The position numbers and the translations under genes are program-made. The notes beneath the pieces are model-generated. The model worked only from the letters and a program-made list of their open reading frames with translations, was not told the origin of the DNA and searched no databases. From Leguminivora glycinivorella (lineage: Eukaryota; Arthropoda; Insecta; Lepidoptera; Tortricidae), in the NCBI RefSeq assembly GCF_023078275.1, contig NC_062976.1:3224001-3288000 (forward strand): a stretch of DNA of 64,000 nt. The letters run 5' to 3'. This document shows, one piece after another, positions 21,272-32,412 of the stretch (its first letter is position 1; the number at the start of each line of letters is the position of its first letter).

Positions 21272-21312
21272 GTAAGGTACCGGCGGCGCCTGAGATGGCC
21301 CACTGTTTTTTT

Positions 21313-21383
21313 TTTTAACCCCCGACGCAAAAACGACGGGGTGTTATAAGTTTGACGTGTCTGTCTGTCTGTCTGTCTGTCCA

Positions 21384-21453
<70 letters not shown>

Positions 21454-21514
21454 CGTCCGTCCGTCCGTCCGTCCGTCCGTCCGTCCGTCCGTCCGTCCGT
21501 CCGTCCGTCCGTCC

Positions 21515-21548
<34 letters not shown>

Positions 21549-21738
21549 GTGTGTGTCTGTCTGTGTGTGTGTCTGTCTGTGTGTGTGTCTGTCTGTGTCT
21601 GTCCCGAACGGATGAACCGATTTAGATTTAGTTTTTTTTGTCTGAAAGCTGAGTTATTCGGGAGTGTTCTTAGCTACGTTTAATCAAAATCGGTCTACTA
21701 TGTCGCGGTCGGGAGTTTTTACAAAATTTTAATTTTGT
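21313..21738 (-). repeat. CAGA-tailed repeat with a greatly expanded TGTC/CCGT microsatellite
   Basis: Reverse copy of the family at 10409-10632. The tetranucleotide tract runs 21355-21602: CTGT repeats, then about 19 CCGT repeats (21446-21515), then CTGT/GTGT. The frames over it, reading CLSV and VRPS repeats, are translation artefacts. Confidence 0.85.
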
Positions 21739-21831
21739 GGTTATTCATTTTTAATATAAACCTGTCGTGTTGTTAATGATACTTATGTAAGTATGTAGTT
21801 ACTAATTTACTTACTATAATTATAATCTGAC

Positions 21832-22012
21832 TAGCTTTTGCCCGCGGCTTCGCTCGCGTTAGAAAGAGACAAAAAATAGCCTATATCACTCTCCATCCCT
21901 TCAACTATCTCCACTTAAAAAATCACGCCAATTCGTCGCTCCGTTTTGCCGTGCAAGACGAACAAACAAACAGACACACACTTTCCCATTTATAATATTA
22001 GTATGGATAGAA
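21832..22012 (+). mobile_element. CTAGCTTTTGCCCGCGGC...TTAGTATGGA element, copy 1
   Basis: CTAGCTTTTGCCCGCGGCTT, CGTTAGAAAGAGACAAAAAA, TCACGCCAATTCGTCGCTCC, ACAAACAAACAGACACACAC and TATAATATTAGTATGGAT. Very common moth repeat; others are at 24870-25056, 43173-43320 (reverse) and 58214-58252 (head only). Confidence 0.8.
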
Positions 22013-22241
22013 AGGTACCGACGGCGCCTAAGATGGCTCATAGTTTTTTATCTTTTTTTTTTTCATTTTTATTATATACCTGTCATTTTGTTAATGATAC
22101 TTACGTAAGTATATAGTTACTAATTTACATACCATAGTTAAAATCTGATTAGAAGCTAAAAAATCAAAACAATCAAATTAAGATAAACAAACAGAAATAA
22201 TAAAAAAATCGGCTGTATTAAGACATTAAGGCCAGGGTAAA

Positions 22242-22677
22242 ATATTTTTCCCCTCACTAGCTCGGAAACACGCGTTTTGTCTTTTAATACCAGCGGGTAA
22301 AAACGCATTTTATCCACTAGTGGGTAAAGTAATTTGACCTTGAATAAAGTCAAATTAACTGCTTCAAAATTGATAAAAGTAGGTGAATCTAGTAATTAAG
22401 ATGATTTACCACCTGTGGAACTACTGGAAGCAGTGATAAACTCATTTTTTTGCGTTGTAGTTTCCTCGCTATAGTGAGGGGAAAAGTTTTGTGTTACACT
22501 CGGGTGCAAATGTATTTTACTTCTCGTGTGTTAAAAAACTCGCAAGTTCAGGATTCTATTCTCGAACCACTCGCTTCGCTCGTGGTTCAACTATAGAATC
22601 CTTTCACTTGCTCGTTTTTCAATTCCACACTCGGCGTTAAAATACAACTTTGCCCCCTTGTATAACAAATAACTATA
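22242..22677 (+). mobile_element. 435-bp element of unknown class, copy 2 of 3
   Basis: TTTTTCCCCTCACTAGCTCG to CCCCCTTGTATAACAAATAACT; nearly identical to 13416-13850 (reverse) and 27307-27741. Confidence 0.8.
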
Positions 22678-22876
22678 AATTCCCCAGACATTTTTCTAAA
22701 AATCACAATTTATTCATCGCACAACCCTTTTACACCCTCAAAGGTGAGAAATAACAATCTTGTCACACATCCCTTCCCTATTCAGGGCGTATTTCAAGAG
22801 TATTATGGCCGTGACATGTGACATATCAAAGAATCAGGAACCATAGACTTAGTAAACATAGTTAGACATGGAGAGT

Positions 22877-23108
22877 GCACAGTATAATAAAGAATACTAT
22901 CGTACAGTATGGCCACTAACCGCTCCCCGCTGAAAGTGCCGCCCACCCCCTCTCGGTTACCTCACAGTTACCGCCTGTCAAAAACGCGAACAGTCGACCT
23001 GTCATATCTCACTCACACAAGCATGGTACGCGTTCACCTACACGAGCTTAGAATGTGTGCTAGGAACGCGCGTCTTTCATATATTTGATCGCCAGTGACT
23101 GAGATGTG
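22877..23108 (+). repeat. Repeat of unknown class, copy 2 of 3
   Basis: Matches 2003-2239 over the full length, including TACTATCGTACAGTATGGCC and CACCTACACGAGCTTAGA. Confidence 0.75.
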
Positions 23109-23317
23109 GTCTAGGCCAAGAGTTAGAAACGATTTTGATAACCCGCCTCAGGAAGGATTAAGTAAATATCATAATTTCATCAAAATTTGACGTTTAAAAT
23201 AAAGTTATTTGTAAAAAAAAACACGGGTGCACCGGTTGTCAAAATCATTGCCAATTTATCGTGGACCGACCCGTGAGGAAGAAAACATACGTAATGTGCC
23301 AAAATTAAAATAACCTA

Positions 23318-23483
23318 ACCACAAAATTAAAATTTTGAAAAAACCCCCGACCGCGACATAGTGGACCGATTTTCATGAAACATGGCTAAGAACACTCCCG
23401 ACTAACTCAGTTTTCAGACAAAAAAACTAAATCAAAATCGGTTCATCCGTTCGGGAGCTACGATGCCACAGACAGACACACAC

Positions 23484-23550
<67 letters not shown>

Positions 23551-23592
23551 CGTCAAACTTATAACACCCCTTCGTTTTTGCGTCGGGGGTTA
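23318..23592 (+). repeat. CAGA-tailed repeat, clean copy with (CAGA)n expansion
   Basis: AACCACAAAATTAAAATTTT through CGGTTCATCCGTTCGGGAGC and a CAGA run of about 15 units (23491-23550) to TTTTTGCGTCGGGGGTTAA. The minus frames over it are artefacts. Confidence 0.85.
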
Positions 23593-23865
23593 AAAAGGGA
23601 GGGAGAGATACGGTGGGCTTCGCCCCCGAGCCCCCCCCCCCCACTTATTTTCGCTCTTAAGGGTGACAAGAAAACCCAAACCAAACTTATTTTGAATGAA
23701 TGAGACCTTATTCGAAACACATTTACGACAATATGAAAGTAGGCTTAAATCTAGGCAAATAAATGAAGTTACAGTGCTGAGAGTGGTTTCGGAAAAGGAT
23801 AACACTCAGCATTTGTCGCAGCACATTAATAGTGTTACGACGCTGATTTTGTACCCATTGACACT

Positions 23866-23945
23866 GTGTCGCTTAACTTCAAACCTGGGTAAATCCATTC
23901 TGCTTTAAGGTTGAAAATATAAAAAATATAATATGATCTGATAGA
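23866..23945. mobile_element. Half of a CGCTTAACTTCAAAC-type MITE
   Basis: TGTCGCTTAACTTCAAACCT..GGGTAAATCCATTCTGCTTT..AAGGTTGA equals one arm of the fold-back at 52166-52292. Confidence 0.6.
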
Positions 23946-23999
23946 TAAACAACCTTATAGGAGAATGAACAAACACAAAACAACACAAAAAGTAAAACT

Positions 24000-24234
24000 A
24001 ACCTAACCACAAAATTAAAATTTTGAAAAAACCCCCGACCGCGACATAATAGACCGATTTTCATGAAACATGGCTAAGAACACTCCCGATTAACTCAGCT
24101 TTCACACAAAAAAAACTAAATCTAAATCGGTTCATCCGTTCGGGAGCTACGATGCCACAGACAGACACACACACAGACAGACAGACAGACAGACAGACAC
24201 GTCGAACTTATAACAGTTTTTGCGTCGGGGGTTA
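24000..24234 (+). repeat. CAGA-tailed repeat, clean copy
   Basis: Same element as 23318-23592 with a short CAGA tract, starting at AACCTAACCACAAAATTAAA and ending TTTTTGCGTCGGGGGTTA. Confidence 0.85.
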
Positions 24235-24869
24235 CAAAATTTGTGGGCGACAAAAAAACAAGGACGTTTTTCGAAAAGTACGACATTCATCCACAGGTTG
24301 CACGACTTTGCAAACAGACTAACAATGAGAAACAATAAAATCGCTTTCTCTGGTACTTCTACTGAAAATTTTATATGAGCACATTCCTCTCGGTTACCTC
24401 CCACTTCCCTTTTTGCCATATCTATATTATTCTACTAACCTTTACGAGTATGTCCGGAACTTACGACTTTGTCACTAGGCTGTAAAAGCTGTTGACGGAT
24501 TTCTTCAACAACTCTGACAGTAAGAATGTTACTTAGATATATTTATTGTCACTGTCGTAAACAGAGTGAGTGAAGAATAAAAGGGATAATTAAAAAATAA
24601 AACATACACATACTGATACTTATAGTTCTGAGGAAAAAAAATGGTTATCCAGTATGATTGACTTTATCCATGACATGACATGACACTCTGGTAAGAGCGA
24701 ATAAGCTATGAGCTATCGGCTATAAAAACGAACAAATAAAAGAGAAGCGATGATAGTTCGTAGCCGAGCTATGGCTACAAATCGCTCGCTCTCTCTTTTA
24801 TATTTACACAGGAGTGATTATATACTTACATACAGTAAAAGTAATATATTATTAAGAAATATGTAGATA
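24235..24869. other. No recognised feature; small inverted pair
   Basis: GAGCGAATAAGCTATGAGC..AAAAGAGAAGCGATG and CGAGCTATGGCTACAAATCG..CTCTCTTTTA (24695-24800) form a loose hairpin. No exon seen. Confidence 0.35.
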
Positions 24870-25056
24870 CTAGCTTTTGCCCGCGGCTTCGCTCGCGTTA
24901 GAAAGAGACAAAAAGTAGCCTAAATCACTCTCCATCCTTTTAACTATCCCCACTTAAATAATCACGACGATTCGTCGCTCCGTTTTGCCGTAAAGGACGG
25001 ACAAACAAACAGACAGACACATTTCCCATCTATAATATAAAATATTAGTATGGATA
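24870..25056 (+). mobile_element. CTAGCTTTTGCCCGCGGC...TTAGTATGGA element, copy 2
   Basis: Same landmarks as 21832-22012, ending AATATTAGTATGGATA. Confidence 0.8.
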
Positions 25057-25253
25057 AAGTTGTATAGTAATAGTACCTACAGAATAGAATGTGCAATAGT
25101 GCAAAGTAGAACTAAAAACTAATAAGTAATAATAGTAGTGAATCTTACGTATGCACCTACCCAATGGCAAACAAGATATTACAGTGCTGTATTGTCTTGT
25201 TTGCCATTGCTAGTAAATAATATAAGTAGATATAGAACCTAATGTATTAGGAG

Positions 25254-25350
25254 TAGGGATGTACCGACTAGTGATTTATTCGACTGGGCCGACTACCGAC
25301 TAGTCGGCGCTTGGGTGGCCGATTAGTCGGCCGACTAGTCGGCCAGAGCA
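25254..25350. mobile_element. hAT-like terminus rich in CGACTAGTCGG
   Basis: GTAGGGATGTACCGACTAGT followed by repeated GACTAGTCGGC and CCGACTAGTCGGCC. GGGATGTACCGA-type ends with stacked subterminal motifs are typical of some insect hAT elements. The partner end is not found, so this is a solo end. Confidence 0.45.
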
Positions 25351-25484
25351 TAATTTTCGACTAAATTCATCAGAAATTGAGAATTACATTTGTTCCTTCG
25401 TTCGCGCTTTAATTTTTTTTAAAGTTCAGTTTTTCAAAGGTCTATGAGAATATTTATACATTTTCCATTTTTAACAACCTGTTT

Positions 25485-25575
25485 GGCTTAGTGGGTAGGT
25501 TAGTGATCCTGCCTATGACACCTGGTAGCCCTAGGTAGGACATTTATTTTTGTGATGATCACAGACTATATTTAT
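25485..25575 (+). mobile_element. Old SINE head fragment
   Basis: TTTGGCTTAGTGGGTAGGTT..AGTGATCCTGCCT and GGACATTTATTTTTGTGATG..ATCACAGA align with the SINE head at 14365-14455, but the B box is destroyed. Confidence 0.55.
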
Positions 25576-25702
25576 TTTGTTCTTTTGATTAACCAAGGTA
25601 TAACGAATCGGTACATAATACAATTATATCAGTTGTTAATTTATTTTTGTAAGTGGCTTCTCGCTACGATACGAAACGCCAACGATTCTAGTATTGCCTA
25701 TA

Positions 25703-25886
25703 GAACCAGGGTGCTTAGCCGAATGCCACAAACGCTCATGAAACGCTCACAAATCGAAACGCTCGTAGATATCTATCTCTATCGCTCTTGCGTATTAGCG
25801 CGACAGAGCCAGACTACCTTTCGCGGCGTTTCGTTTTCGTTTCGCGTCGGAGAAATGCCACTCGGCTACGGCACCAGGAAGCCGCA
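25703..25886. mobile_element. GTAGCCGAATGGCA MITE, copy 1 of 4
   Basis: GGGTGCTTAGCCGAATGCCA faces GAAATGCCACTCGGCTACGG. The core has TCTCTATCGCTCTTGCGTAT and GCGACAGAGCCAGACTA. Others: 26708-26862, 44515-44690 and 48225-48400. The 141-codon frame at 25552-25977 reads through it and is not a gene. Confidence 0.75.
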
Positions 25887-26079
25887 AATTGCCGATATGC
25901 CGTTTCTCCCTTCATTACTTAGCTTATATCCGGTCGTAAACAGCGGGATGATTGATTTTGCCATAAAACAAACATAATCAGAAACAAAGGCAAACGTTAT
26001 ATTCAAATGCATTGGGAGATTTGGGAGCGCTTTTGCCTCTACCATGAGTCTTATACAGAACTGTAGAGCATGTGCGGAG

Positions 26080-26535
26080 TGTATAGTATGAATTTTTTGA
26101 GATGGCTTTCGGCTTTTGCCGTAATCTGTTAAACAAAAGCCTTTGTTTCTATTATTCACAGCGGCTAGCTCCCGTTTCCACAGCACGTGCTAAAGTCTCA
26201 GTGTAGTTAAAAAGCAACTGTCATGATAGTAATAAGGTTCAAATCCATAAAAAGCCCTTTCGGAGATAACACGTTTTGTCATCTTCAAAAAAGTTACCTG
26301 CATACTGTAAACTGTTTCATGAACGTTATTGTTATCATGATAGTTGCTTTTTAACTACACTGAGATTTTATCACGTGCCGTGGAAACGGGAGCTAGCCGC
26401 TGTGAATAATAGAAACAAAGCTTTTGTTTAACAGATTACGGCAAAAGCCGGTTTTTTGGCTTTTGCCGTAATCTGTTAAACAAAAGCCTTTGTTTCTCTC
26501 TCACAAAATTCTCAGAAAATTCATACTATACAAGT
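26080..26535. mobile_element. Large fold-back element with nested arms
   Basis: GGCTTTTGCCGTAATCTGTT through GCGGCTAGCTCCCGTTTCCA to AGTTAAAAAGCAACTGTCAT (26110-26228) is repeated inverted at 26335-26456, over about 120 bp per arm. A third partial arm follows at 26458-26497. Outer GTATAGTATGAATTTT (26083) and AAAATTCATACTATAC (26516) also pair. No coding capacity. Confidence 0.8.
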
Positions 26536-26650
26536 TTATAATGGGTGTGCAACGCGCATGTGATACTCCTTGAGTTGCAGCCGTTACATGCGTCCATAGG
26601 TTACGCACGGTGACAGCTTACCATCAGGCGGACCGTATGACCGTTAAAAA
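26529..26650 (+). mobile_element. LINE 3' end (GTTGCAG..GTCCATAGGTTACG)
   Basis: ACAAGTTTATAATGGGTGTG, GATACTCCTTGAGTTGCAG, GCGTCCATAGGTTACG and TACCATCAGGCGGACCGTAT; same tail as 7436-7615 and 46190-46366, truncated at both sides. Confidence 0.65.
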
Positions 26651-26707
26651 AGAGAAGAGTCACATACTGTACAGGCCCTCTACATTTCACGACACTTCTC
26701 ATTCCGA

Positions 26708-26862
26708 ACAGTGTGCGTAGCCGAATGCACAAACGCTCACGATAATATCTCTTTCGTAGCTATCTATCTCTATCGCTCTTGCGTATTGGCGCGACAGAGC
26801 CAGACTATCTTTCTGCGGCGTTTCGATTTCGTTTCGCGTCGCAGAAATGCCATTCGCTTCGC
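26708..26862. mobile_element. GTAGCCGAATGGCA MITE, copy 2 of 4
   Basis: GCGTAGCCGAATGCACAAAC to GCGTCGCAGAAATGCCATTC; shares the TATCGCTCTTGCGTATTGGC core. The 119-codon frame at 26711-27070 starts inside it and is rejected. Confidence 0.7.
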
Positions 26863-27306
26863 TTTAAGTTATTTTCGTATTCATTATTCGAAAAACTTAA
26901 TTAAAAACCCAGCGGATCTGTCACTACCTTTAACCTTCGTATTTGGTCGTATACTTAATGCTTTCATTTGGGGCCTTATCACACTTGGATTACCATTATC
27001 TTGCATATTTTTTTGTCATATTTTACCTTCGCATAACAACGCTTGGCAGAATCCTCTTTTCGCAAAATGACTTTTTGCATAAATTTCTTGGCATACTGTC
27101 ATTTTGCAGAATTATTTAAGGCAGAGTAATACAATGACATAATGGTAAATTGTATAATAGTCGTATAATAGATTAATTGTTTTGTCGAAAATTGTGTCGT
27201 ATCGTATTCTATTGACTTGGCATACTGTCATTTCGCACAATTCTCTTAGGCAGAATAATACATTGGCATAATGTTGATGCGCAGAATAATGTCACTTATG
27301 TTTTAT
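26863..27306. repeat. Degenerate GGCATA/GCAGAAT motif region
   Basis: Irregular recurrence of TTGGCATACTGTCATTT, GGCAGAATAATACA, CATAATGG and GCAGAAT (27075-27295), with related text at 27955-28230. It looks like an old interspersed repeat with internal low-copy motifs. Confidence 0.4.
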
Positions 27307-27741
27307 TTATTTTTCCCCCCACTAGCTCGGAAACACTTGTTTTGTCCTTTATTACCAGCGGGTAAAAACGCATTTTATCCACTAGTGGGTAAAGTAATTT
27401 GACCTTGAATAAAGTCAAATTAACTGCTTTTAAATTGATAAAAGTAGGTGAATCTAGTAATAAAGATGATTTACCACCTGTGGAAGTACTGGAAGCGGTG
27501 ATAAACGCATTTTTTGCGTTGTAGTTTCCTCGCTATAGTGAGGGGAAAAGTTTTGTGTTACACTCGGGTGCAAATGTATTTTACTTCTCGTGTGTTAAAA
27601 AACTCGCAAGTTCAGGATTCTATTCTCGAACCACTCGCTTCGCTCGTGGTTCAACTATAGAATCCTTTCACTTGCTCGTTTTTCAATTCCACACTCGGCG
27701 TTAAAATACAACTTTGCCCCCTTGTATAACAAATAACTATT
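27307..27741 (+). mobile_element. 435-bp element of unknown class, copy 3 of 3
   Basis: Same ends and interior as 22242-22677; a run of Cs after TTTATTTTT is the main difference at the left end. Confidence 0.8.
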
Positions 27742-27764
27742 TTACACTTAAAAGGGCTTTCTGG

Positions 27765-27835
27765 TTTACTCACTGTCAACCTAACACGCTCCTCCTCGCT
27801 TCGCTCGTCGTCGCACCTAAACCGACTCTGTGACA
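27765..27835 (-). repeat. CTCCTCGCTTCGCTCGTCGTCG block
   Basis: Reverse copy of 16042-16097; provides the uninterrupted flank sequence (ACTCACTGTCAACCTAAC) for the MITE inserted at 16098. Confidence 0.6.
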
Positions 27836-29974
27836 TATAAGATTTCCGTGTCGTGTGAGTATTTTGTCTGGATGGGGGTTCTAACCTAATGTACATTTCT
27901 GGCAACATGACAAAATAAATTCGGCGGAACGAAAACATGAGTATTAGGCGACATAAAATGGTGCAAAATTTAAGTCGACGATATTAGCAGTTTGCTATTA
28001 CTAATTCGTTGAAATGTAATGTATACTATATACAATTCTGCTATATTAAAATCGACAATATTAGTATTCTGCTATCCAGAATTCTGCCAAATGAATGATA
28101 TGCGTTATGACAGTTACGCTATTTGTACAATTATGCAAAAGTATCATTCGGGTAAAAATGTTTCTGCGAAAGCTGCTATGCCAAATGTATTTCGGACAAT
28201 CGATATTCTGCAAGATAAAGGGAACCCATCACACTTGCGATTTGCGAGCGAGCTGAAAGCGATGCGAGCGCACGGTGAGTTCGCAGCCAGGACGTAACTA
28301 TATCGTCGCGAGTGCGCAACGATTCCGCCGCGAGTTCGCCGCGTGCATCCATTATGATTATGGTCCAAGATGGATCACTCGCACCGATTTTAATACGAGT
28401 ACGCAGCGTATTGTTGCGCGCTCGCGGCGAACATGCTCTCCCTTGTTCTTTTTTTTTTTCAATGCACTACCTACCTGGCGTTAGATGAGTCCTCAGTGCA
28501 TCTCAAACGCTCAACTCCCTGCCCTACTGCATCCGCAATTGTCTGCATTTGCATCACAAGGGGCAGCAAAGTTCACTTCCCGTCTAGTCGACTTGTTTGT
28601 AGGCTTGAAACGGACAGTTGGCTTGCAATTTGTAGCCAGTGCTTTGAATAACTATGATATTGCTTGCTGAATGACTTTGATTATGTAGGAATTATATGTA
28701 CTTATATACGGATCTACGTACTATCATTTTGTACAATTCATAAGTGTTTTTGGTATCTGTCGGCCGATAATTACATGGTACCTATACCCGGCGTGAAGTT
28801 ACTGAGTAAATATAATTTTCATGTCATGACGTGAAACTTATTATCTTATTTTCTTGAAGTGACGAAGCCCCTCTATGCGGGGCTTCTAAAACCTGACCAG
28901 AAAGAATTTTGCGGAATTTCAAGAGAACAATTTCTTGATAGTATTTTGAATTGTCACGTCGTCTTCTTCCTCCTACCCTTATCCCACGTTATGTGGGAAT
29001 TGTCACGTCGTACATGAATTGTTTGAATTGTCACGTCGTACATGGCATTAACAGTGCCCTCTTGACAATGCTTAATATAATACATTACGGGTGAGGCTTA
29101 TTGAAAGTACTATGCTTTTCGGCATTTCGAACAACAACGACATTCTCTGTACTTATACTGTCAAAGTATTACATGGATTCTTTATTTTCTGAGTACATTT
29201 TCTGAGTCATAGTTATTCACATAACTTGTCTATTAGGTAAAAGATTATTCCCATTAATTTTTCAATTAAGCATTTTTAAAACTCGGTAACCGGGCAAACA
29301 TAAGAAAATCAAACGCTCCGTAAATGGGTAGGTCTGAGAGCGAGCAAACTTGATTGATTTCCTTTATCTATCAGAGCTGTCATGCGGGTAAAGCTCAGAG
29401 GCCGATGACCTTGTTCTTGCTAGACTTGATGCCTATTAGGAAAATGAATGACATAGACGGAAAAAAAAGAAAGAAAAATGAAAGTGCGAATCGAGCGCGA
29501 TTTATTTTCATAGTAATAACGCAATAATTGGAGATGGGATGGAAAAGTTTTCCACGGCCATACGCTCGTTATACACTACACTTCTATACACTACTGAACA
29601 TCATAGTCACACTACTGGTTCTATTTGACCACATATATCCTTACATTTTTTTTACGGAAAAATTTATGTCAAATATTTACTCATATATTTTATATATGTA
29701 TATTTTTTTTTACATGTCAAATATTTTAAAAATAAGTGTAAGTATTAGAGCATAAGGATGGAATTTCCTGGCAGAATACATATATCGCAGCCAATGGCCT
29801 TGTTAAACCATGCGCAATACGCATTACTGAACGCACTCGGCACCGACTCTGGGGTGGCCCTATTCTGGCTAAGTATCCTTACATTAAACATGTCAAATAT
29901 TTAAAAGTAAACGAATTAAAGTAGGGATGCAATTATGTGGCAGTATACATATATCGCAGCCAATGGACTAGTTA
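27836..29974. other. No gene recognised; small repeats
   Basis: 27955-28230 continues the GCAGAAT-type repeat. 28250-28440 is GC-richer (GCGAGCGAGCTGAAAGCGAT, CGCGCTCGCGGCGAA) without a convincing frame. 28961-28998 is a scrap of an RTE 3' end. ACATGTCAAATATTT..ACATATATCGCAGCCAATGG occurs twice (29713-29800 and 29888-29966), a short diverged direct duplication. Confidence 0.4.
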
Positions 29975-30365
29975 AGACGCTACAGGAGCGAAATATGCTA
30001 AAATGGAAAGGAGCCCCCCTTTCAATTTGGGAATAATAGTTCCATATACTAGTGTTATTAACTAGATTATAACCCAGTTAAAATATTGCAAAAAAAAAAT
30101 CCAAAATCGAGGTTCCGCTCTCGACTGTTTCCTCCTTCAAAACTTAATCAATCGTAACGAAATTTGGGGATCCGAATAACAATGAAATTTTCTGTTTTGG
30201 ACCGTTTAGTTTTTTTGACTAATTGGTACCAATTCTGAATACCATACCTTTTTTTGCGAAAATAACAATAGCAAAAAAATCAAAACGGTCAGACACAGAT
30301 AAAGGTAATAATAATCTGTGTTAAAAAAATCAGTTCTCTATCTTCTAAAACCAGGAAGGCAGAAG
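29975..30365. mobile_element. GAGGTTCCGCTCTCGACT family, copy 2
   Basis: GTTAAGACGCTACAGGAGCG, AAAGGAGCCCCCCTTTCAAT, ATCGAGGTTCCGCTCTCGAC and CAAAACGGTCAGACACAGAT follow 17262-17730 in order, with about 100 bp deleted. The right end is missing. Confidence 0.7.
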
Positions 30366-31906
30366 ATTAGGATATAAAAAGGTGTTTTTGGCAGCATTTT
30401 GCACCATACCGGTATGTAAATAAAGCCATTCAAAAGAAAGAAGTGACAAAAAAATGTTTTAACCTTCTGACATAAAAAACGTTTCCGAAGTTTGTTTACT
30501 ATTAAAATAAGAAATACCCTTTCTTTTAATGAATCCCCTCAGAATACGTCTCCACAACATATTCTATCACAAAATACTGCTCGTCAGAATAGGGCTCCGC
30601 AGCCGCCCGAGCCAGAACCTTTCGTTTACGGTTAAAGGTGCCCGTTTATTGCTAAACGCTGCGATAAATACAGCGAAAATGCGGTAAGCGATCGTTATCG
30701 AGTGCGAGACGGGTACCCCGCGTTCCTACTCGCCCCGGGTACGTATACCCATGTACCTACGGTAGATCGCGCAAGCTGAAAAAGTCATGATGCGTTTTTA
30801 TCTAATTTAATTTATATCATTGAATGGCATCGTTTATATCTTTATGTATTTATGATTATAATTATGTTTGCGATAAGCTCAAAAGTTACTGAACGGAATT
30901 TAATGCACATTATTTCACGTTTATAATGAAGTTGAACAATTGCTGGATATTCCAAGTCCCTACGTACAATATGAAATAATCATTTACGTACTCATTCTTA
31001 TTGTTTAAACAAGGTATTTATATGTTTGAATTATATCGTGTACCTTGTGTACCTACACGGTGTACGTGTACCGTTCCGTGTGCCTCGCATACCCGGTGGT
31101 ATCTGTAATTGAAATCGATTCTCATTTTTGCGAGTGTCGACTTGCCGAATGAGTCGCAGATAATTTGTTTGCCGTTCCGAGTGTTTTATTGCGTTCGGTT
31201 TAACTGTGTTGAAAACAAACATTATTGTTATCTATTTTATACATTGATGTGTAAAGAAAACGAGTTACAAAAGGTATGGTACATTAAAAAGAGAGTTTTT
31301 TTACTAAAGTGTAGCCTATCAAAGTGCACAAAAGTTAGTCACTCATATTTAGTGACGGAGACAAGTATAAAATTCCAATAAAACTCGGTTTCGGTTTTTA
31401 TTTCATAAATAAACTGTAGATGAAGAGCGATATTGCAATGTCGAAAAGGAAAAAACAAAAACTCTACAGATTTCGTGCTTCTACATATATTGTCACAAAA
31501 CTAACTACTTACCTACATTGGATACCTAATTTTGTTTATTGCATATTATGATTATATCTTTTCATTAATTTGCACACGGACACATAATTTTCACATCATT
31601 AATATACCCTTCGTTTTAATATAACTACGAATATATTACACACAAATATTTAATACGGCTCCACAAAACAGTATTAATTTGCGGATCCTATAACAGGGGT
31701 AAATAGAGACGCATAGCAGGGCGAATGTAATTACTGTGCCCAACGGGGCGAAACAGATGCGAGCGATTGTTATAAGACTATTAGTCGTGTAAGACGCTTT
31801 ATGGAGTCTTACGTGCAACTAATATAGTACTGTCTGTTATTAAACAAGATTAGGGATGTGAATGAGAGAATATTTTGTTATGTAATATTTTTGTTTATTT
31901 TAGTAA
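30366..31906. other. No recognised feature
   Basis: 1.5 kb with a GC-richer patch at 30590-30780 and several short frames (for example 31109-31381, plus). None has splice context or composition that persuades me. Confidence 0.4.
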
Positions 31907-32005
31907 GACCCACTTGCACCAATCACTTAACGCATCGCTGTCATCTGTCAAATTACATATAAAATGGTTGGGTTAACCCTCCATTTTCGTTTGCGCAAGT
32001 GGCCC
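31907..32005. mobile_element. PIF/Harbinger-like MITE (GCCCACTTGCACCAA)
   Basis: GACCCACTTGCACCAATCAC faces TTTGCGCAAGTGGCCC, flanked by TAA at 31904-31906 and 32006-32008. Same family as 45331-45445 and related to 2357-2483. Confidence 0.8.
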
Positions 32006-32044
32006 TAATATAGGGACGACTAGGAGAAATTATATCCAAACTGG

Positions 32045-32135
32045 TGTGAAAATGCGAGTGATAGAGTCGAGAAAGATAATGGGGGAGGCTTTTGCCCAGC
32101 AGTGGGACACAAATGGGGTCTAAGAAAAAAAAAAG
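32045..32135 (+). mobile_element. Retrotransposon 3' end scrap
   Basis: AATGGGGGAGGCTTTTGCCC..AGCAGTGGGACACAAATGGG..GTCTAAG and an A-run correspond to GEAFAQQ.DT.G-type RTE C-termini, as in 117-281, here on the plus strand. Confidence 0.6.
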
Positions 32136-32154
32136 TATAGGAAATCTGAAGCTA

Positions 32155-32296
32155 ACGCCGTGTCTTGCGTAGGCGACGGTCGCGCGACCGTCGCCGTCGC
32201 GTCTCATACTTCCATATCGATAAGGTTTGATTTCGTATGCGTCGCATCGCCGTCGCGCGACCATCGCGCGACCGTCGCCCACGCAAGACACGGCGT
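32155..32296. mobile_element. GC-rich palindromic MITE
   Basis: ACGCCGTGTCTTGCGTAGGC..GACGGTCGCGCGA faces TCGCGCGACCGTCGCCCACG..CAAGACACGGCGT, about 33 bp per arm. The strongly paired arms are far more GC-rich than the surroundings. The opposing frames over it are artefacts. Confidence 0.8.
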
Positions 32297-32412
32297 AATA
32301 ATTACGCTGCATAATAATAGAAGTGTTATTAAAAATGTTAAAAAAAATAGATGAGGACTGCGGGGTAAATAAAAGTTTTGAATGATTACCAAGGGACAAA
32401 ATGTATTGTAGG

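Larger units (their letters stand above)
21272..22155. repeat. Local direct duplication: one copy filled, one copy empty
   Basis: AAGGTACCGGCGGCGCCTGA..GATGGCCCA at 21272 recurs as AAGGTACCGACGGCGCCTAA..GATGGCTCA at 22013. AACCTGTCGTGTTGTTAATG..ATCTGACTAG (21760-21834) recurs at 22076-22155. The first copy is split by 21313-21738. The copies are separated by 21835-22012, an AGCTTTTGCCCGCGGC tail. Confidence 0.8.

Noticed and set aside
21352..21683. Cysteine-rich CLSV/VCVC frames, also at 23432-23644 and 24147-24419
   Set aside because: Translation of CTGT/CAGA microsatellites.
25552..25977. 141-codon plus frame and the 119-codon frame at 26711-27070
   Set aside because: Both read through copies of the GTAGCCGAATGGCA MITE.
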